From Bacteroidia bacterium (GTDB lineage Bacteria; Bacteroidota; Bacteroidia; J057), in contig JAUIKF010000037.1 of NCBI GenBank assembly GCA_030430575.1, positions 23,295 through 87,294 on the forward strand: a stretch of DNA of 64,000 nucleotides. The letters are read 5' to 3'. Of this stretch, positions 59,584 through 64,000 are shown piece by piece. A program made the translations under genes and the position numbers. The notes under the pieces are model-generated. The model did not search any database. It saw nothing but the letters and a program-made list of their open reading frames with translations, and had not been told where the DNA came from. Within the stretch, counting starts at the first letter, position 1. Each line of letters begins with the position of its first letter.

Positions 59584-59727
59584 GATAAAGAAACAGTTGC
59601 GATCATGTGCGCAGGTGGCCCGGCTCTGGGTATCAATACTGTCGTTAGTACGGTGGCCAAAGTTTTCTTAAAAGATGGCTATCGCGTACTGGGGGTATAT
59701 GATGGTTATCAAGGACTTTTCTCGTAA
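59584..59727 (+). pseudogene. 6-phosphofructokinase N-terminal fragment
   Basis: Translation from 59584 reads DKETVAIMCAGGPALGINTV, continuing with VSTVAKVFLKDGYRVLGVYD and GYQGLF before a stop. The GGPxxGxN loop and GYRVLGVYDGYQGL strand are the nucleotide-binding start of ATP- or PPi-dependent phosphofructokinase, normally followed by about 300 residues. Only about 47 residues exist here. An ORF of 40 codons starts at the ATG at 59605. It is most simply a gene remnant; a functional short protein is unlikely. Confidence 0.65.
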
Positions 59728-59750
59728 GAAGCTTAAGCATTATAAAAATC

Positions 59751-62066
59751 ATGAGACACTTACTACTATTATTCACTGCATTCGCCCTGCTGATCAGTTG
59801 TCAGCAACAAGGTCCCCATTCAACGGTATTGGTTTCCAATGCTGACGAGCTAAACGAAGCGATCTCAAATGCACAAGCAGGAGCTGAAATCGTCATGACC
59901 GATGGGGAATGGAAAGACGTTAACATTCGCTTCAACGCCAAAGGGACAAAAGATCGTCCTATCATACTACGGGCAGAAACTGCTGGCAAAGTACTCATCC
60001 AGGGCCAATCAGACCTGAAACTGGGCGGTGAATACCTGGTGGTGGATGGCCTATATTTTACAAATGGAGCTTCTCCCTCCCAATCAGTTATCCAGTTTTT
60101 TATAGATGATAAAACCCTTGCCAACCACTGCCGAGTGACCAATTGTGTCATTCAGGATTTCAACAAATCTCAGAAAAATAAGCAAGACCTTTGGGTGCTA
60201 TTTAAGGGCAGACATAACCAGTTAGACCACTGCTATTTGGCCGGAAAGTCCAATAGAGGTCCGACCATTAGGGTTGAACTGGAAGGGAATGAAAGCATTA
60301 AAAATTATCATAAAATCAATAATAATCATTTTGGCCCCAGACCTCCAAAAGGAGGTCCAAGTGCCGAAACCATCCAGATTGGAAATAGCTACACCTCTAT
60401 GGCGCCCAGTCATACGCTGGTTGCCGACAATTTATTCAATCGCTGTAATGGAGAAGTCGAAGTGATCTCAAGCAAAACGAATTTCAACGAATTCAGGAAT
60501 AATGTCTTTTACAAAAGTGAAGGCTCATTGGTCACTCGACATGGAAATTATTGCACTGTAGATGGGAACTACTTCATCGGTGACGAAGGCTCGCCACACG
60601 TTGGAGGTGTGAGGCTCATCGGCACAGGGCATTGGGTGACCAATAACTATTTCTACCATCTACGAGGGGAGATTTTCAGAGGGCCACTTGCCGTCATGAA
60701 CGGGATTCGCCGATCTCCTTTAAACCGATACATCCAGGTCACAGATGTAGTAGTTGCCTATAACACCTGGGTCAATTGCAGCTCCCCCTGGCAATTCGGC
60801 GTTGGATCGAATATCGACCAAAAGGATGTGCTCCCGCCTTCCGAAATCAGGTCTGAAACGCCCATTCGGACCCTCGTGGCTAATAACATCATTTATAATA
60901 CAGAAGGAGATGAGGTGCCGATCCTTCGATATGATTCCATAGATGGGATTGATTTTCAAAGCAATGTAATCCACAATCAAGGCGTCCCTTTCAGGGGGGT
61001 AGAAGGCCTGGAAGAAAAGGATTTCTCCATGAGTGAATTGGAAGAAAATATTTGGCTTCCTTCCACCGAACTCACGGATGTAGAAGTCCATTACGGATTT
61101 GAATTTGATCAGATCAAGAAAGATTTGCTGGGAAATACCCGAAGCGGGAACAATACAATTGGAGCCATAAATGGTACCAAGGTGGCAGCGCCCAACATCA
61201 TGGATTTGTCAAAATACGGCCCAGATTGGTACGACCCAACCCCTGCTCAAGCCAATCCCCAAACCCTCTCGGTGAGTACATCCGAGGAACTAGCAGAAGC
61301 CATTGTGAATGCCAATGAAGGAGATATCATTGAACTGACTTCAGTCCAATACGAAATCGCCTCACCTCTGGCGATCAACAAAAAACTCAGCCTGCAATCG
61401 GCTGACACGCTGAAAAAATCGACGATTTCATATGTCGGAGCGGCTGGGACGCCAGCCTTTGAAATGAACCCAAGGGGGCAACTCACTCTAAAGGCGGTCA
61501 GCCTTCAGGGGAATGGCAAAAACTATGCTTTTGCCAGTTTGAAAGAAAACATGTCCAGCCTTTACAATTTGGAGGTGAAAGACGCTGAAATATCCAACTT
61601 TGATTATGTCCTTAAGGCTTATAAACACTCATTTTCTGAGTATATCCAGTTTCAATCCACGACCATCAAAAACTGTGAAAATGGACTGGAGCTTGCTGCG
61701 GAAGACGATGATAGAGGGGAATACAATGCAGAGAATGTATTTATCACCAATTGCCGATTTGAGGACGTCAGCCAAAATGTAATCGACTACTATCGTGGCG
61801 GATATGATGAATCCACCGTAGGTGGAAATCTTGTGGTGAAGGGAAGCACTTTTACTAAATGTGGGGGAAAAGAGGCAAATGGAGTATTAATCAACACCTA
61901 TGGGATTATCAATGTAGCCCTTTCCGAAAATACATTTCAACAAAACAAGGTAAAACTTGTCGCGAGACTTTGGGGCGCCAAGAATAATTCCGAGTCTGAC
62001 AATACCATCGAAAATTCTGGACGCGTCATTACTGAGCAGAATCTGCCGCTAAAATTAATGTATTGA
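59751..62066 (+). CDS. PL6 alginate lyase lipoprotein
   Basis: A 771-aa surface or periplasmic lipoprotein: signal MRHLLLLFTAFALLISC with a lipobox Cys, then QQQG. The parallel beta-helix contains the PL6 motifs EVISSKTNFNEFRNN (catalytic Lys), VTRHGNYCTVDGNYFIGD (catalytic Arg) and GGVRLIGTGHWVTNNYF. After about residue 490 a second, shorter beta-helix-like section follows (TSEELAEAIVNANEGD), as in two-domain PL6 enzymes. It cleaves alginate, especially M-G-containing stretches, to oligomers. It ends 2 nt before the PL7 ATG, so the two are coupled. Confidence 0.92.
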   Translation: MRHLLLLFTAFALLISCQQQGPHSTVLVSNADELNEAISNAQAGAEIVMTDGEWKDVNIRFNAKGTKDRPIILRAETAGKVLIQGQSDLKLGGEYLVVDGLYFTNGASPSQSVIQFFIDDKTLANHCRVTNCVIQDFNKSQKNKQDLWVLFKGRHNQLDHCYLAGKSNRGPTIRVELEGNESIKNYHKINNNHFGPRPPKGGPSAETIQIGNSYTSMAPSHTLVADNLFNRCNGEVEVISSKTNFNEFRNNVFYKSEGSLVTRHGNYCTVDGNYFIGDEGSPHVGGVRLIGTGHWVTNNYFYHLRGEIFRGPLAVMNGIRRSPLNRYIQVTDVVVAYNTWVNCSSPWQFGVGSNIDQKDVLPPSEIRSETPIRTLVANNIIYNTEGDEVPILRYDSIDGIDFQSNVIHNQGVPFRGVEGLEEKDFSMSELEENIWLPSTELTDVEVHYGFEFDQIKKDLLGNTRSGNNTIGAINGTKVAAPNIMDLSKYGPDWYDPTPAQANPQTLSVSTSEELAEAIVNANEGDIIELTSVQYEIASPLAINKKLSLQSADTLKKSTISYVGAAGTPAFEMNPRGQLTLKAVSLQGNGKNYAFASLKENMSSLYNLEVKDAEISNFDYVLKAYKHSFSEYIQFQSTTIKNCENGLELAAEDDDRGEYNAENVFITNCRFEDVSQNVIDYYRGGYDESTVGGNLVVKGSTFTKCGGKEANGVLINTYGIINVALSENTFQQNKVKLVARLWGAKNNSESDNTIENSGRVITEQNLPLKLMY

Positions 62067-62068
62067 TT

Positions 62069-63112
62069 ATGAACAATCTAATCCGCATATTTTTACTTTC
62101 CATTTTGAGTATTTCCCTCTTAAGCTGCGATAAAAAATCCAGCCAACAGGATGGAAATACTCAACCAAATAACCCCCAATACCCCAGCGACATCATGCCT
62201 TCCCTGGACCAATGGGGCATTATGCTAGGGAATGGGGAGACGAATAAAGCCTTAAAGGACTTTAGCCATAAGGATTACTTTTATACCCAAAATGATGGAG
62301 TAGATTGGGTCGTGTATAAAGCGCCAAATGGAGGGATTACTTCCCCCAACTCACACAATACGCGGACAGAATTAGGCCAACGAGCCAGATGGACGCCTCA
62401 AACGGGTGGCAAGCTAACAGGTACGTTGAAAGTGATGCACGTCTCCACTTCAGGAGATGCACGAGTTGCTGCATCTTACTCTGTGGTAGTGGGGCAGATT
62501 CACAGTGATGATGGGCACGAAAATGAGCCACTAAAAATCTTTTACAAAAAATTCCCTGGACATATAAAAGGCTCCGTGTACTGGAATTATGAGATCAATA
62601 CGGAGGGAGATAATGCCAGAAGGTGGGACTTTTCAACGGCTGTTTGGGGCTATGATATGTCAGTGGTCGGGACTGCTCCCGATACCTTCCCGCCCGAGCC
62701 TGAAGTGGGCATTGCCTTGGGGGAGGAGTTTAGCTATGAGGTAAATGTGCATGAAGGCATTATGTACATCACCTTCAGCAGTGAAGGACATGAAACCAAA
62801 ACTTTCACCAAAAGCCTTATCACTTCTGAATATGTGAACAAATCGGATATCCCTGACCAAGTTGTGGCTTTATACAGTGTCATCGGGAGGGACGGAACGG
62901 AACGCGCAAATGCCTACGAAGGCGAGGCGCAGTTTTTCAAGCAAGGCGCCTATAATCAGACCAATGGTCGAAACCCAGAGACAAACATGGTTTGGGGGAC
63001 GGGCTCAGAAACTTACGATGGGGATGTAAATGAGCAATATGCAAATGGGAGCTATACTGAGGTGTGGTTTCGAGAATCGTCTATTGGACCGGGTACAGCA
63101 CCACTAATATAG
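62069..63112 (+). CDS. PL7 alginate lyase lipoprotein
   Basis: A 347-aa endo-lyase. The ATG used here gives a lipoprotein signal (IRIFLLSILSISLLSC, then DKKS); a TTG two codons earlier is also in frame. The jelly-roll motifs of PL7 appear in order: RTELGQ (R-T/S-E-L), VGQIHS (QIH, the poly-M/poly-G discriminator with Ile suggesting G or MG preference) and FFKQGAYNQ (Y-F-K-A-G-x-Y-x-Q, here with FF and Q). It directly follows PL6, with which it would depolymerise alginate outside or in the periplasm before PL17 acts. Confidence 0.92.
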   Translation: MNNLIRIFLLSILSISLLSCDKKSSQQDGNTQPNNPQYPSDIMPSLDQWGIMLGNGETNKALKDFSHKDYFYTQNDGVDWVVYKAPNGGITSPNSHNTRTELGQRARWTPQTGGKLTGTLKVMHVSTSGDARVAASYSVVVGQIHSDDGHENEPLKIFYKKFPGHIKGSVYWNYEINTEGDNARRWDFSTAVWGYDMSVVGTAPDTFPPEPEVGIALGEEFSYEVNVHEGIMYITFSSEGHETKTFTKSLITSEYVNKSDIPDQVVALYSVIGRDGTERANAYEGEAQFFKQGAYNQTNGRNPETNMVWGTGSETYDGDVNEQYANGSYTEVWFRESSIGPGTAPLI

Positions 63113-63170
63113 GGGGGCATGTTCAAGTTCTCTTAATTTAAAGTTCACGCTGTAGGCAAGCATCCTATCC

Positions 63171-63815
63171 CTATTTCTGTCGAAACAGCAACCGCAATTC
63201 TTCCACCCTATCGCCTTCCTGAAGGCGCTTATCGATCTCAAGGATGAATGCATCCTTGGGGACCTCTTTCAGGTAGCGAGCAATATACTGCTGAGCCTTA
63301 TCATATTGCTGCGCTTCCAGGGCGATGTGAATACCAATCCGGAGGCTTTCTTCCATGGAAGGATAGCTTGCTTCGATCAGTTCACCAGCAATCAAATTGG
63401 CCTGCTCAATGTCTTTTTTCAGGAAATAGGATTCTAACAAGGTAAGGTTGACCTTCCCCAAATGTTCGCCCACGAGAGGTGATCGAGGGTAATATGCCAA
63501 GGCATCTATCAAAGCCGCTTTGGCCTTTAGCGGATCATTCAACCGATAAAAATAGGTCAGGCCGTCGTCTATACACAGATCGGCAAATTGCTTGTCGTTG
63601 CCTTTCAGAGCGTAAGGACGGAGTTCTGCCACGAGTTGCCTTTTTTCTGCCCAGGCAGCATCAAAATCGGGGTCAAGGGTATGGGCATATAGGAGAATGG
63701 TGGCAGCATGTTCATAATAGGTATGATAAATATGTGTGCCTACCGCGGTCAGCCGCGCGGGTTGCGCAGTATGCGATGTAAACACCCAAAAGGTAGGCAG
63801 ATAGACCATCAACAA
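63171..63815 (-). CDS. TPR-like membrane-anchored hypothetical protein
   Basis: 214 residues from a TTG start. A hydrophobic segment (LLMVYLPTFWVF) at the N-terminus and helical TPR-like repeats afterwards (AKAALIDALAYYPRSPLVGEHLGKVNL, QANLIAGELIEASYPSMEESLRIGIHIALEAQQYDKAQQYIARYLKEVP). The frame stays open upstream to about 63893 without an ATG; that extension reads HILGPCLGLLMVYL, so the membrane helix is probably longer and the real start lies upstream or is affected by a frameshift. An ATG at 63809 would cut the helix. The function is unknown. The 3' end of another minus-strand gene lies just upstream. Confidence 0.6.
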   Translation of the reverse strand: MLMVYLPTFWVFTSHTAQPARLTAVGTHIYHTYYEHAATILLYAHTLDPDFDAAWAEKRQLVAELRPYALKGNDKQFADLCIDDGLTYFYRLNDPLKAKAALIDALAYYPRSPLVGEHLGKVNLTLLESYFLKKDIEQANLIAGELIEASYPSMEESLRIGIHIALEAQQYDKAQQYIARYLKEVPKDAFILEIDKRLQEGDRVEELRLLFRQK

Positions 63816-63942
63816 CCCTAGACAGGGACCCAGAATATGTTTCGCTGGGGCATGTGGTTCTATTTGGCGAATAATTACTCGACTCTTGCATAACTATCTA
63901 CAAGAGATAAAGTACATTAGATGAAATAAGTAATTTTTCAGT

Positions 63943-64000
63943 TTAGGTCAAAAAGTCGTAATCTTCTCCAAAAACGAGTTGGTTATGATCCCCATCGTAA
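63943..64000 (-). CDS. C-terminal fragment of an unidentified protein at the window edge
   Basis: Reading leftwards from the edge, the frame YDGDHNQLVFGEDYDFLT ends at a TAA at 63943-63945. The acidic, aromatic composition looks coding, and the next minus-strand gene starts about 130 nt further on, so they may be in one operon. The piece is too short to identify. Confidence 0.4.
   Translation of the reverse strand, partial: YDGDHNQLVFGEDYDFLT

Noticed and set aside
1..64000. tRNA, rRNA, riboswitch and insertion-sequence genes
   Set aside because: I scanned the larger gaps for cloverleaf ends, T-loop sequences and transposase motifs and saw none; weak tRNAs could still be missed by eye.

Overview
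The window is from a Bacteroidota genome, most likely a marine, Saprospiraceae/Lewinella-like lineage. The evidence is a full-length SprA (the very large outer-membrane translocon protein of the type IX secretion system, T9SS) next to ruvA, at least five secreted proteins with T9SS C-terminal sorting domains, TAnnTTTG-type -7 promoter boxes, ECF-sigma/CHAT-TPR genes and an alginate-catabolic locus. I see no rRNA, tRNA, CRISPR array, transposase or phage genes.

Layout. 0-4.2 kb: a 5'-truncated edge gene, then an FMO-type monooxygenase, a TetR regulator and an acyl-CoA dehydrogenase in one direction behind a perfect 24-bp palindrome. 4.4-19.4 kb: a membrane-anchored EEP-family phosphatase/nuclease, sprA and ruvA, an outer-membrane barrel protein, a YciO/Sua5-type protein, an orphan antitoxin-like protein, a free-methionine-R-sulfoxide reductase, and a T9SS protein with dockerin-like and cohesin-like parts. 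19.7-30.7 kb: mostly housekeeping or scavenging enzymes (NAD-binding protein, GNAT, AlkD-like protein, M17 aminopeptidase, ATP-grasp enzyme, esterase, penicillin acylase).

30.8-49.1 kb is the most unusual region. An ECF sigma factor with a membrane TPR partner is divergent from a run of secreted or envelope proteins: a T9SS protein, a TPR-CHAT protease-like protein, a subtilisin, a seven-repeat SBBP propeller, a protein combining a double-glycine leader, a short core and a Hint domain, a 40-aa peptide with the same double-glycine leader, a C39-peptidase ABC exporter with its HlyD partner, and a 1001-aa sortilin/BNR-type T9SS protein. Three genes here share an ECF-type promoter (TGGTGATG, 14-nt spacer, TCGTCTCAT) about 120-140 nt upstream of their starts. 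A second 26-bp leader element joins the Hint precursor to the BNR protein. I read this as a sigma-controlled peptide-export and surface-protein system that may be undescribed.

50.5-63.1 kb is an alginate utilisation locus. PL6 and PL7 lyases are encoded on the plus strand. A GntR/FadR-type regulator, a PL17 oligo-alginate lyase, two short-chain reductases, KDG kinase, KDPG aldolase and an MFS transporter lie on the minus strand. Together they would take alginate to unsaturated uronate, KDG, KDPG, and finally pyruvate plus glyceraldehyde 3-phosphate. The MFS gene carries an in-frame TAG, and a truncated secreted protein plus a phosphofructokinase fragment sit just ahead of PL6. The window ends in a TPR-like membrane protein and the 3' end of another gene.

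Intergenic DNA is rich in short tandem repeats (for example TTCTAGG, TGTGGTY, AACTCA, CCATCATT), often followed by their inverted complement, and in dispersed, sometimes nested, palindromic elements.
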